From Gemmatimonas phototrophica (GTDB lineage Bacteria > Latescibacterota > UBA2968 > UBA8231): a stretch of 37,831 bases of DNA. The DNA is taken from positions 1 to 37,831 of the forward strand of contig CAMAVQ010000023.1 of NCBI GenBank assembly GCA_945861755.1, read 5' to 3'. Position 1 is the first letter of the stretch. Each line of letters opens with the position of its first letter. Made by a program: the position numbers and the translations under genes. Below, piece after piece: positions 19,002 through 26,980 of the stretch. The notes under the pieces were generated by a model. The model was not told the origin of the DNA, did not search any database, and worked only from the letters and a program-made list of their open reading frames with translations.

Positions 19002-20390
19002 GTGGTCGAACCTGATCACATCCCTCCATTCCCCCGCGACGTTGAGACTATTGTAGCAATCTCTACCGCTCCCGGTCAGGCTGGCATTGGAATCGTGAGA
19101 CTCAGCGGTCCCGATGCCATCGCCATAGGCTCTAAGCTTTTTAGATCCCGAACCTCAACGCTAGGGAAACGCATTCGGCATATAGAAATGGGCATTTTTC
19201 TGGGTGAATATGGCCAGGAAATCGACCATGGTTTGGCCTGGGTGTTCGCCCGACCCAACTCGTATACCGGTGAAGATGTAGTCGAGCTTTCGTGTCACGG
19301 CAATGCCATCATCCTAGAGGCTGTCGTCAGAACAGCGATCTGCCACGGGGCGGTGATGGCCGGCCATGGCGAATTTACCCGACGCGCCTTCTTGAATGGC
19401 AAACTTGACTTGATGCAGGTGGAGGCGGTTGTCGACCTCATCCAGGCAGGGGGGCAGTTCTCTCTGGAGAATGCTTATGGACACCTTAAAGGCAGTCTAT
19501 CGACCGCGGTCGGAGGCCTCAAAGACACCCTGCTCAAGGTGCTTGCCCAAGTGGAGGTCTTGCTGGATTTTTCAGAGGAGGATCTTCATGTTGATCTCCG
19601 GCAGGTTACGGTTGGCCTTGAGTCAGCCCTCGCACAGAGCAGACAGCTGACCGACTCTTTCACGGGGTCCTCCCGAAGGCACGAGGGTCTTGCCATTGTA
19701 ATAGTAGGTCCTCCTAACGCAGGTAAGTCGTCTCTTTTTAATGCCTTGTTGAAGGAGAACCGAGCCATTGTGTCCCCGACCCCAGGCACTACGAGAGACT
19801 TGGTTGAGGCCAGGGTTTTTGTTGGGGGCGAGTTGTATCGGTTAGTGGATACCGCAGGCCTTCACGCAACAACAGATCCCTTAGAAAGTGAGGGTATCAG
19901 TCGGGCACTAACAGCTTTGGGAGCCGCCGATACGGTTTTCTTTGTCCTCGACGCCTCTGTTCCTTGGGCTGATGAGTACTTTGCGCTATTGGACTCTCTG
20001 AGACCCAACCGCGATGTTGTTGTTTTAAATAAGGCGGACCTGCCCAAGGGTATTTTGCTACCATCAGATTGGCCGTTCCGCACGGTTGAGACATCTACCA
20101 TTAGCGGGTTTGGAACAATGCAGCTAATCGAGTTCTTGAGGCTTAGAAACAGAAAACTGGGTCAGTCCGAAGGGATTGGGCTCACTAGGCTTAGGCATTA
20201 TAATGGCTTGGTTGAAGTAGGCCAGTGCCTGCAAAGAGCCCTCGACCACCCTTCCGGGGCGATATATAATTTGGAGTGTTTGGCCGACGACCTCAGAAGT
20301 GCTCTCGAAGCACTTGCATTGCTCCAAGGGGTGAATGTGAGTGAAGAAACCTTGGACTTGATTTTTGCCGAGTTTTGCATTGGCAAATAG
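19002..20390 (+). CDS. mnmE: tRNA uridine-5-carboxymethylaminomethyl modification GTPase MnmE
   Basis: Works with MnmG to modify wobble uridine 34 of certain tRNAs, 462 residues. The N-terminal tetrahydrofolate-binding domain begins DVETIVAISTAPGQAGIGIV. The helical domain is interrupted by the G domain with G1 GPPNAGKSS (236-244), G2 TPGTTRD, G3 DTAG and G4 NKAD. The C-terminal catalytic motif is FCIGK (458-462). Translation appears to start at GTG 19002, with no clear ribosome site, 12 bases after yidC. It is followed by parS sites and rsmG. Confidence 0.97.
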   Translation: MVEPDHIPPFPRDVETIVAISTAPGQAGIGIVRLSGPDAIAIGSKLFRSRTSTLGKRIRHIEMGIFLGEYGQEIDHGLAWVFARPNSYTGEDVVELSCHGNAIILEAVVRTAICHGAVMAGHGEFTRRAFLNGKLDLMQVEAVVDLIQAGGQFSLENAYGHLKGSLSTAVGGLKDTLLKVLAQVEVLLDFSEEDLHVDLRQVTVGLESALAQSRQLTDSFTGSSRRHEGLAIVIVGPPNAGKSSLFNALLKENRAIVSPTPGTTRDLVEARVFVGGELYRLVDTAGLHATTDPLESEGISRALTALGAADTVFFVLDASVPWADEYFALLDSLRPNRDVVVLNKADLPKGILLPSDWPFRTVETSTISGFGTMQLIEFLRLRNRKLGQSEGIGLTRLRHYNGLVEVGQCLQRALDHPSGAIYNLECLADDLRSALEALALLQGVNVSEETLDLIFAEFCIGK

Positions 20391-20404
20391 GGCGATTTCG
20401 CAAA

Positions 20405-20420
20405 TGTTTCACGTGGAACC
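20405..20420 (+). promoter_or_regulatory. parS centromere-like site 1
   Basis: TGTTTCACGTGGAACC matches the conserved parS palindrome (reverse complement of TGTTCCACGTGAAACA) at 15 of 16 positions. It is bound by ParB (Spo0J) for chromosome segregation. It lies just after mnmE. Confidence 0.9.
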
Positions 20421-20464
20421 TCTCCTTCTCGGGGGCGGGTCCGGTTGGGGATTGGGTCGCCGCA

Positions 20465-20480
20465 TGTTTCACGTGGAACA
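20465..20480 (+). promoter_or_regulatory. parS centromere-like site 2
   Basis: TGTTTCACGTGGAACA, a perfect match to the widely conserved parS sequence, 60 bases after site 1 and in the same orientation. Confidence 0.95.
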
Positions 20481-20530
20481 ATTTATTATTTGCTTCGGAG
20501 TTATGATAACAGCTATTGGGATACGGGTGG

Positions 20531-21187
20531 GTGTTTCACGTGGAACATAGGGAATTTGATCGACCTGAAGATTGGGAGGAGGGATTTGCCGAACTCTTGG
20601 TCTGGCTCCAAAGAACCCATCTAAATCTCACAAACACACAGTGTGGCCAACTCAAAAAATATTGCTCATATCTCTATTATGGTTCGAGCAAAATGAACCT
20701 AATTGCTGAGGGTGATAGGGGTGTCTTGGCAACCAAACACATCCTTCCCTCCATGGGCTTAGCTGGTTTCCTGTCGGCTTTACCCAACGCGAATATCCTC
20801 GACCTTGGGTCGGGAGCGGGTCTGCCAGGTATTCCCCTCAAGGTCATATTCCCCAATTCGTATTTCTATTTGATCGAAAGCAGGAGGAAAAGGGCAAATT
20901 TTCTCAGGGAAGTTGTAAGAATGCTGAACTTAAGGGGAATAGAAATATGCAACGTGAGAGTGGAGACCTTACATGCAAGGCTCGCAAATAAGGTAGATGT
21001 GGTGGTTTCGAGGGCAACCAAAAACATGGATGCCTTGTTCGAGTGGATTGGGCCAATCTTGAAACCACACGGAGTTCTGATCGCAACCCTAGACCAGGAA
21101 AGGGGTATGCAAAAGGCGAAAGGTATCATCCTGAGAAGGAAAAGCGAATGGCGAGGGGGGGTCAGCTGGTATGGGGGGGTGCGGTAG
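20531..21187 (+). CDS. rsmG: 16S rRNA (guanine-527-N7)-methyltransferase RsmG
   Basis: SAM-dependent methylation of G527 in 16S rRNA, about 218 residues. The SAM-binding motif is NILDLGSGAGLPGIPLKVIF (near 80-100), preceded by KMNLIAEGD and HILPS; later are ESRRKRANFLREV and VVSRATKNMDALFEW. I favour the GTG at 20531, which gives MFHVEHREFD, the N-terminus often seen where parS overlaps this gene; a TTG at 20516 is also open. The gene normally precedes parA-parB; here a second DnaA-box cluster follows instead. The C-terminus is glycine/tryptophan-rich but ends at a normal length. Confidence 0.93.
   Translation: MFHVEHREFDRPEDWEEGFAELLVWLQRTHLNLTNTQCGQLKKYCSYLYYGSSKMNLIAEGDRGVLATKHILPSMGLAGFLSALPNANILDLGSGAGLPGIPLKVIFPNSYFYLIESRRKRANFLREVVRMLNLRGIEICNVRVETLHARLANKVDVVVSRATKNMDALFEWIGPILKPHGVLIATLDQERGMQKAKGIILRRKSEWRGGVSWYGGVR
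20532..20547 (+). promoter_or_regulatory. parS centromere-like site 3, overlapping the rsmG start
   Basis: TGTTTCACGTGGAACA, again perfect, 67 bases after site 2. It lies within the first codons of rsmG and encodes the residues FHVEH. Bound ParB could therefore interfere with rsmG transcription. Confidence 0.95.
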
Positions 21188-21194
21188 TTGCAAG

Positions 21195-21344
21195 GTATCC
21201 ACAAAAGATATCCACAAGTGGTGTGGATAAGTGGATAACTCCGGTAAGGGTCAAAGTACTCATTGTAAAAAAACAAGTTGGAAAACGTGCGGGCGGATAG
21301 TTGGATCACCTCTATTGGGGGAAAACCCGTTAATCTGTGAATAA
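21195..21344. other. Second DnaA-box cluster downstream of rsmG
   Basis: Two boxes fit TTATNCACA exactly, both in reverse orientation: 21222-21230 (TGTGGATAA) and 21336-21344 (TGTGAATAA). Three near-matches are GTATCCACA (21195-21203), ATATCCACA (21208-21216) and AGTGGATAA (21230-21238). Four of the five are packed in 44 bases. The region is AT-rich and gene-free. It may be a second origin subregion or a DnaA-titration/regulatory site. Confidence 0.7.
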
Positions 21345-21386
21345 GTCTTGATCAAGACTTGCTCTGCTGGAACCAAAGAATATATT
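21343..21386 (+). promoter_or_regulatory. Palindrome and putative promoter before the CDP-alcohol transferase gene
   Basis: A perfect 18-bp palindrome, AAGTCTTGATCAAGACTT (21343-21360), overlaps by two bases a likely -35 TTGCTC (21359-21364). A 16-base spacer leads to TATATT (21381-21386). The palindrome also abuts the last DnaA box. The arrangement suggests an operator for a dimeric regulator over the promoter of the pgsA-like/tmk/ctp group, but the regulator is unknown. Confidence 0.45.
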
Positions 21387-21431
21387 TGTATATAGAGTAT
21401 AAATACGGCAAAGGGTGAGAGGGCCTGAGAA

Positions 21432-22046
21432 GTGCTTGACAAGTACCTGAAGATCTGGGTAAATACAGTCCTTCGCCCGATTGCCCGATTCTTCATCAAA
21501 TTGGGTTTCCGGCCCGACTGGTTAACGGTCCTAGGGCTCCTGACCAATTTAGTGGCGACTGCAGCGTTTGCAAAAGGTCACCTGAAGCTGGGAGCGGCGA
21601 TCATGTTGTTGGCCGGCGTATGCGATATACTCGATGGCCAAGTTGCCAGAGAAGGGCGCAGCGAAACAAAATTCGGAGCCCTGCTAGATTCGACCACAGA
21701 TAGATACTCAGAAATATTCCTGTACTTTGGCATTGGTGCGTACCTAGTCGGGAAAGAGGAGTGGCTTTCATCCGCGGTGCTCTTTTTTGCGCTTTCGGGG
21801 TCCTTAATGGTTAGCTATGTCCGCGCAAGGGCAGAGGGGTTAGGCGAAGACTGTAAGGTGGGATTCATGCAAAGGCCCGAGCGTTTGGTAGCGCTGGCTT
21901 TGGGAGGGTTATACGGGCATGAGGGTCTACTACTGGTGCTGGTAATCCTCGCCGTGACCACAAACTTCACCGTGATAGAACGGTTGGCCCATATTCGCAA
22001 CAAGTTGAAAACCACAGCCTCACCCCCTGCTACGCTGCAGCCCTAA
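21432..22046 (+). CDS. CDP-alcohol phosphatidyltransferase family protein
   Basis: Integral membrane enzyme of phospholipid head-group synthesis, 204 residues. The family motif is complete: D65-x2-D68-G69-x2-A72-R73-x8-G82-x3-D86-x3-D90. These aspartates bind Mg2+ and the CDP-lipid. Several hydrophobic helices follow. The later segment YVRARAEGLGEDCKVGFMQR-PERL resembles enzymes that transfer to inositol phosphate or glycerol phosphate, including archaeal-type DIPP synthases and mycobacterial PIP synthase. I cannot decide between these and PgsA. Start is GTG 21432 (MLDKYLKIWV). It leads a rightward gene group with tmk. Confidence 0.85.
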   Translation: MLDKYLKIWVNTVLRPIARFFIKLGFRPDWLTVLGLLTNLVATAAFAKGHLKLGAAIMLLAGVCDILDGQVAREGRSETKFGALLDSTTDRYSEIFLYFGIGAYLVGKEEWLSSAVLFFALSGSLMVSYVRARAEGLGEDCKVGFMQRPERLVALALGGLYGHEGLLLVLVILAVTTNFTVIERLAHIRNKLKTTASPPATLQP

Positions 22047-22099
22047 AGTCGAGTAGCCGATTCTAGGTCCCTCCCCATACTGCCACGCTGGGTATATCG

Positions 22100-22741
22100 T
22101 TGTCTAAAGGCCTGTTTATAGTCTTTGAAGGTATCGACGGGTCAGGAACCACCACCCAGTGCAAGATACTCTCGGATAAAATAGCCCGTTTGGGACACCC
22201 CGTAGTCCAAACCAGAGAACCAGGTGGTACCCCGATGGGAGAGCTGATACGGGGGCTTATTCTGGATCCAAAATCCCAAGGAATATTCGATCTGACAGAA
22301 CTGCTGCTTTACGCAGCCAGTAGGGCCCAGCATGTCAATGAATTGCTGAAGCCATCGATATCGAAAGGTTATCATGTCGTCTGCGACCGTTATAGCGGGT
22401 CGACATGGGCGTATCAGGGATATGGGCGAAAGATCGATCTGGGTTTAGTCGCCAAGGTCACCCAGATCGCAGCCGATGGCTGTGAGCCGGATTTGACCAT
22501 TTACCTGCACCTTCCCAGTGGGATCGCCAGTGAAAGACGATCAAAAAGAGGGTCCGAGCCAGATCGGTTGGAACTAGTTGGCGAGGTGTTCCAAGAACGA
22601 GTTGCCAGCGGGTACCGAGACCTAGCGAGCCGGGACAAAGTGAAGGGACTGGTTGTTAAGGGCGAAAAAAGTGTAGAAGCTGTGGAGAACGAAATCTGGG
22701 AAGAATTGACAAAACGCTGGCCTGATTTCCCCAACGCCTGA
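22100..22741 (+). CDS. tmk: Thymidylate kinase with altered P-loop
   Basis: Phosphorylates dTMP to dTDP, 213 residues starting at TTG 22100. The family pattern is clear: IVFEGIDGSGTTTQCKILSD, TREPGGTPMGELIRGLIL, the DRY motif in VVCDRYSGSTWAYQGYG, and the LID region ERRSKRGSEPDRLE. The notable change is the P-loop GIDGSGT (11-17). The Walker A lysine expected at position 17 is threonine (codons GGA ACC ACC). I believe some other thymidylate kinases share this, with the catalytic basic residues in the LID compensating, but the point should be tested. It ends seven bases before ctp. Confidence 0.9.
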   Translation: MSKGLFIVFEGIDGSGTTTQCKILSDKIARLGHPVVQTREPGGTPMGELIRGLILDPKSQGIFDLTELLLYAASRAQHVNELLKPSISKGYHVVCDRYSGSTWAYQGYGRKIDLGLVAKVTQIAADGCEPDLTIYLHLPSGIASERRSKRGSEPDRLELVGEVFQERVASGYRDLASRDKVKGLVVKGEKSVEAVENEIWEELTKRWPDFPNA

Positions 22742-22747
22742 GCTCAC

Positions 22748-24664
22748 ATGATAAAACAAAAAAGAAGAATCGCCGACAAGGTAACCATTCACCTTCTGAT
22801 CGTCGGTTTCACGGTCTGGTTGGCATCAAGCCCAATATTGGCGGTTGAATCAGATCCCTATGCGGATGTAAATGAGAGTTGGGATCGCTTCGGCGATGTA
22901 TACCTACATATTCTGGAAAACTACTACGCCCACCTCGACCAAAGTCATGTCATGAGATCCGCTATCGAGGGAATGATCAAGGACCTCGACCCTTATAGTC
23001 AATACTACGATGCGGAGGGTCTCCGCCAGTTGCGCCAAGACACAACTGGAAAGTTCGCTGGTCTTGGAATTACCGTAGGTATCAAAGACCACAATCCAGT
23101 AATAATCGTCCCCATAGAAGACACCCCAGCTGCGCGCGGAGGGTTGCTCCCCGGTGACCAACTGGTAGAAATAGACGGAAAAAGCACGTTGGGGAGTTCC
23201 CTGGACGATGTGGTGGGCATGTTGCGTGGCGAGCCCGGATCAAAGGTAACCCTGGAAATTCAGCGATACGGAAAACAAAATTGGGAGCAAACCCTAGAAA
23301 GAGAAATAATTAAGATTAAGAGCGTGGTATTGACCGAAGTCCTAGACCAGGATATCGGGTATATCAGCATGAAACAAACCAGATTCTCTGAAGAGACGGG
23401 TTCAGAGGTCGCGGAGGCACTGAGGAGTCTGAAAGCGAAGGGGGTTAAAGGGGTTATTCTGGATCTGCGAGGAAACCCTGGAGGGCTTTTGAGCCAAGCA
23501 GTAGAAGTCGCAGAGCTAGTGCTGCCCAAGGGAGCACCGGTAGTGACAGTAAGAGAGAGGGACAACAAGAAAGAAGAAAAGAAAAACGCCAGTGGCCAAT
23601 CCGTAAGTGAGGTTCTGCCCTTGGTAGTGATGATAGATGGCGGAAGTGCAAGTGCTGCGGAGATTGTCGCCGGCGCGATCCAAGACAACGACCGCGGGGT
23701 AATCCTGGGCACTAATTCATTCGGCAAAGGGTCCGTTCAAACCATCTTCGATTTGCACGAATCCGACACCTCCGCACTCAAGCTGACCACCGCCCTGTAT
23801 TACACGCCTAGCGGCCGTTGCATTCACCGGCAAAGCCGTTCAGCAGCCAAGAACTTGCTGTTGAAAGTTCCCTTTGGCCAAGTAGAATTGCCCGCGGAGG
23901 GGGTTCTGGAAATCCTGCTTAGTTCCGCAGACCCCGTGCAGGCAGAAGCGGAGTTAAAAAGTCGCTTTGATCTAGATGAATCAGTAACCGCGCAGATACT
24001 CGCAGAGCCATTGGGCAACCTGGTCGGCCATATAAAAGAAAAAAAGGCAGAAGAAAGCGCCGATAGTCTGACCAAGAATGAGAAAAACGTATATCTCACC
24101 AGAAAAGGAAGACGAGTATACGGTGGTGGTGGCATAACCCCCGATATTGTCAGCGAGCCCGCGTCTCCACCGACAGTGGTCAAGGAACTCGAAAAAGAAA
24201 GAGCATTCTTCGATTTTGCCGTGGAATACATCGGAAAAGACTCGCTGAGAAGCAGTCTGGCGCTTGCTCCAGAGGTGGATGCAGAGGTATTAGCTGCATT
24301 CGACCGCTATGTCAAAACCGAAAAAGGCGTAGCGCTGAAAGTGCTAATCGATGGGGGCCTAGCAGGAAGGAAAATCGGAGAACTGAGAAAACTGGGCGGC
24401 GAAATGAGGTGGGATGAGCGCGCGATGGCTACGCTTGATACCTTGGAAGAGGTGTTGAAGGCCGAGGGTAGCAAAGGAGTAGTCAACGCAACCACTGAAC
24501 CGTCAATCAAAGAAGCTATCAAGCGAGACCTCGTACTGAGAGTGCAAGGAAAAAGAGCAAGCATGCTCGCAGAGCTGCAAAGCGATGTTCAGGTCAGAGA
24601 AGCCATAGAATTGCTCAAAGCCCCCCAGCGGTATAGTCAACTTCTAGTGACAACTGGATCGTAA
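22748..24664 (+). CDS. S41 family carboxy-terminal processing protease
   Basis: Exported serine protease of the CtpA/Prc family, 638 residues. An N-terminal hydrophobic segment (about 12-33, ending SSPILAVES) acts as signal peptide or anchor. A helical region precedes the PDZ domain (about 98-175, GLGITVGIKD and GGLLPGDQLVEIDG). The protease core contains VILDLRGNPGGLL. The catalytic dyad is probably Ser302 in GGSASAAEIVAGAIQDN and Lys327 in NSFGKGSVQ, 25 residues apart as usual. About 270 residues after the core form an extra Glu/Lys-rich domain seen in longer Ctp enzymes. It probably trims envelope proteins; the substrate is unknown. Confidence 0.93.
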   Translation: MIKQKRRIADKVTIHLLIVGFTVWLASSPILAVESDPYADVNESWDRFGDVYLHILENYYAHLDQSHVMRSAIEGMIKDLDPYSQYYDAEGLRQLRQDTTGKFAGLGITVGIKDHNPVIIVPIEDTPAARGGLLPGDQLVEIDGKSTLGSSLDDVVGMLRGEPGSKVTLEIQRYGKQNWEQTLEREIIKIKSVVLTEVLDQDIGYISMKQTRFSEETGSEVAEALRSLKAKGVKGVILDLRGNPGGLLSQAVEVAELVLPKGAPVVTVRERDNKKEEKKNASGQSVSEVLPLVVMIDGGSASAAEIVAGAIQDNDRGVILGTNSFGKGSVQTIFDLHESDTSALKLTTALYYTPSGRCIHRQSRSAAKNLLLKVPFGQVELPAEGVLEILLSSADPVQAEAELKSRFDLDESVTAQILAEPLGNLVGHIKEKKAEESADSLTKNEKNVYLTRKGRRVYGGGGITPDIVSEPASPPTVVKELEKERAFFDFAVEYIGKDSLRSSLALAPEVDAEVLAAFDRYVKTEKGVALKVLIDGGLAGRKIGELRKLGGEMRWDERAMATLDTLEEVLKAEGSKGVVNATTEPSIKEAIKRDLVLRVQGKRASMLAELQSDVQVREAIELLKAPQRYSQLLVTTGS

Positions 24665-24696
24665 TCGAAATCCCAAACAGGTCTTAGGTACAGCAA

Positions 24697-26220
24697 ATGA
24701 AAACAGAGATCTATATAAATGAAGGTATACACGAGTCCAGAATCGCGATTCTGGAGGATGGGCAACTGGCAGAGATCTGGATTGAACGGCCAGAAAACGA
24801 GCGCATGGTCGGGGACATATATAAAGGGACCGTGAATGCAGTTTTGCCGAGTTTGCAGGCCGCATTTATCGAAATGGGTCTGGAGAGGACGGCCTTCCTC
24901 CAGGTTCGCGACATGATGGAGGCGGATGCCGAGGAGATCGAGGAGGGAGGTCGCGGAAACCGCAGATCGCGGAGCTACCCATTGATCCAGGATATCTTGA
25001 AAAAGGGGCAAGAGCTCCTAGTGCAAATAACCAAGGAACCCATCAGCACCAAAGGGGCCAGGGTAACAACCCAGATCTCGCTTCCCGGCCGGTTTGTGGT
25101 GCTGGTCCCAGGTGGTGGTGAGTGGGTGGGGGTTTCGCGGAAGATCGCGAGTCTGCAGGAACGCCGCAGACTGAGAGATCTGGTCAGTGGTCTGAGGCCC
25201 GAGGGGTACGCAGTCATCATCCGCACCGAAGGAAGAAAGAAAAGTGAACGGGAATTTCGCCGCGACATAAAAGAGCTGCAAAAAACCTACGAGCGGATGG
25301 TAAAAAAGAGCAAGAAACTCAAACCCCCGGCGTTGGTGCATAAAGAAATGGGCATGACCTCCAGCGTCATCCGCGACTTATTCAACGAGAATGTCGAACG
25401 GGTGGTGGTAGATTCCAAAGCGAGGTATCAGGAAATATTGGAGTATGTGCGCGCGGTGTCCCCTGAGCTCAAGAAGCGCATCGAATACTACCGGGAACGC
25501 AAACCCATATTCGACGCCTTCAAGATTGAGCAAGAAATAGAAAAGCTCAATGATCGAACAGTTTGGATGCGCAAGGGAGGGGGGGTAGTTATCGACCACG
25601 CTGAGGCAGGGACTTTCATCGATGTAAACTCGGCGCGCAGTGTCGGGACCAGAGATCAGGAAGAGAATAACCTCAACACCAATCTCGAGGCTGTTTCACA
25701 GATTGCCCGACAACTGCGCCTGCGGGACATCGGTGGAATTATCGTCATAGATTTCATCGACATGCACGAGGAAAGGAACCGCCGGCGGGTGATCGAACGC
25801 CTGATCGATGAAATGAAAAAGGATCGCGCCAAAGTTTCCATCAGCCCCCAGATCAGCGAGTTCGGCTTGGTAGAAATGACCCGCCAGCGGGTAAGGGCAA
25901 ATCTGTTACACACGCACAGTGAACCTTGCCCGACTTGCGACGGAACAGGCAGGGTGATGGGGCCGGACACGACCTTGACCAAGATAGAACGTTGGTTGCA
26001 GCGGTCCTATGCCGCGAGCGGAGAAAGAAAGTTAGTCCTGAAGATAAACCCCGAAGTAGCCGGCTACCTGACGGAAGCGAGAGAAGGTCGCATCAAAGCA
26101 CTGCGCAAGGCAACCAAAGCTAGGTTGGAACTACAGACGGACTCGAGTTTGAAGCCGCAGGAGTACCGGTTTCTTTCGGCAAAGAGTGCGGTGGATCTGA
26201 CGCGCAGTTTCAATATTTGA
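24697..26220 (+). CDS. rng: Ribonuclease G/E family endoribonuclease
   Basis: 5'-end-sensitive endoribonuclease for rRNA processing and mRNA decay, 507 residues, the RNase G size with no long C-terminal scaffold. The N-terminal S1 domain is about residues 36-115 (VGDIYKGTVNAVLPSLQAAF). The catalytic metal ligands correspond to Asp309 in GTFIDVNSAR and Asp352 in IIVIDFIDM. The Zn-link is CPTC (411-414) in EPCPTCDGTGRV, used for dimerisation. An insertion after the S1 core (EADAEEIEEGGRGNRRSRSY) is charged and variable. It lies just before rplU-rpmA, an arrangement seen in several phyla. Confidence 0.95.
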   Translation: MKTEIYINEGIHESRIAILEDGQLAEIWIERPENERMVGDIYKGTVNAVLPSLQAAFIEMGLERTAFLQVRDMMEADAEEIEEGGRGNRRSRSYPLIQDILKKGQELLVQITKEPISTKGARVTTQISLPGRFVVLVPGGGEWVGVSRKIASLQERRRLRDLVSGLRPEGYAVIIRTEGRKKSEREFRRDIKELQKTYERMVKKSKKLKPPALVHKEMGMTSSVIRDLFNENVERVVVDSKARYQEILEYVRAVSPELKKRIEYYRERKPIFDAFKIEQEIEKLNDRTVWMRKGGGVVIDHAEAGTFIDVNSARSVGTRDQEENNLNTNLEAVSQIARQLRLRDIGGIIVIDFIDMHEERNRRRVIERLIDEMKKDRAKVSISPQISEFGLVEMTRQRVRANLLHTHSEPCPTCDGTGRVMGPDTTLTKIERWLQRSYAASGERKLVLKINPEVAGYLTEAREGRIKALRKATKARLELQTDSSLKPQEYRFLSAKSAVDLTRSFNI

Positions 26221-26296
26221 CAGGACCTGCAGCAGGCGTTATTTTTCTTATCTTCGCTTTGAGCATTCCTGAGAGCGGGTCACTCTGGAGAAGAGC

Positions 26297-26614
26297 ATGT
26301 ACGCCATAGTCAAGATTGCAGGGCAGCAGATACGAGCGGAGAAGGGTATCAAGGTCATGGTCCCTAAACTGGACTTGGCCGAAGGAACCCGACATCGCTT
26401 CGAAGAAGTAATGTTGATAACCCAGGAAGGCCAGACGCAGATCGGTCAGCCTCTGGTTGCCGGTGCGGTAGTCGAAGCCACGGTGGTGGGCCATGGTCGC
26501 GACGTGAAAATCGAGATCTACAAAATGCGGCGTCGCAAGAACTACCGCCGTCGCAAAGGACACCGCCAGTACTATACGGAATTGAAAATCGAAGACATCC
26601 TGTTGGCCAACTGA
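26297..26614 (+). CDS. rplU: 50S ribosomal protein L21
   Basis: Large-subunit protein contacting 23S rRNA, 105 residues. It begins MYAIVKIAGQQIRAEKGIKV and carries the C-terminal basic signature YKMRRRKNYRRRKGHRQYYT. A GGAGAAGAG site precedes the ATG. It is followed 27 bases later by rpmA, the standard pair. The 76-base leader after rng is T-rich and contains a short inverted repeat, but I could not define a known L21 leader. Confidence 0.97.
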   Translation: MYAIVKIAGQQIRAEKGIKVMVPKLDLAEGTRHRFEEVMLITQEGQTQIGQPLVAGAVVEATVVGHGRDVKIEIYKMRRRKNYRRRKGHRQYYTELKIEDILLAN

Positions 26615-26641
26615 CAGGGCGTCCCTTTAGGAGCTGAAGCC

Positions 26642-26896
26642 ATGGCGCACAAAAAAGGCGTAGGAAGTTCGAGAAACGGCCGCGACAGCAATTCTCAGCG
26701 GCTCGGGGTGAAACGATTCGGAGGCCAGAACGTGACCGCCGGCAGCATCATCGTCCGCCAGCGGGGGACAAAGATCCACCCTGGGAATAATGTGCGCAAG
26801 GGGGGGGATGACACCCTTTTTGCCACCGTTGACGGAAAAGTCAAATTCGAGGCCCATGGCCGCAATCGCAAGCAGGTGAGTGTATACACTGCCTAA
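26642..26896 (+). CDS. rpmA: 50S ribosomal protein L27
   Basis: Contributes its N-terminal tail to the peptidyl-transferase centre, 84 residues. The mature start [20 protein letters not shown] and [18 protein letters not shown] are canonical. No N-terminal cleavable extension is present, unlike Firmicutes L27. AGGAG lies upstream of the ATG. The usual next gene obgE is not here; sucC follows instead. Confidence 0.97.
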   Translation: MAHKKGVGSSRNGRDSNSQRLGVKRFGGQNVTAGSIIVRQRGTKIHPGNNVRKGGDDTLFATVDGKVKFEAHGRNRKQVSVYTA

Positions 26897-26980
26897 ACGG
26901 ACGGAAGACGTTCTCTTCGCATCACACAAGGGCCACGCTCGTATAGGTGGCCTTCTGTATTTTGTCGACAGGAAGGGTGT

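Noticed and set aside
26925-26965. Terminator after rpmA
   Set aside because: Only a 6-bp GGCCAC/GTGGCC stem with a long loop and an imperfect T-rich flank; too weak to list as a feature.
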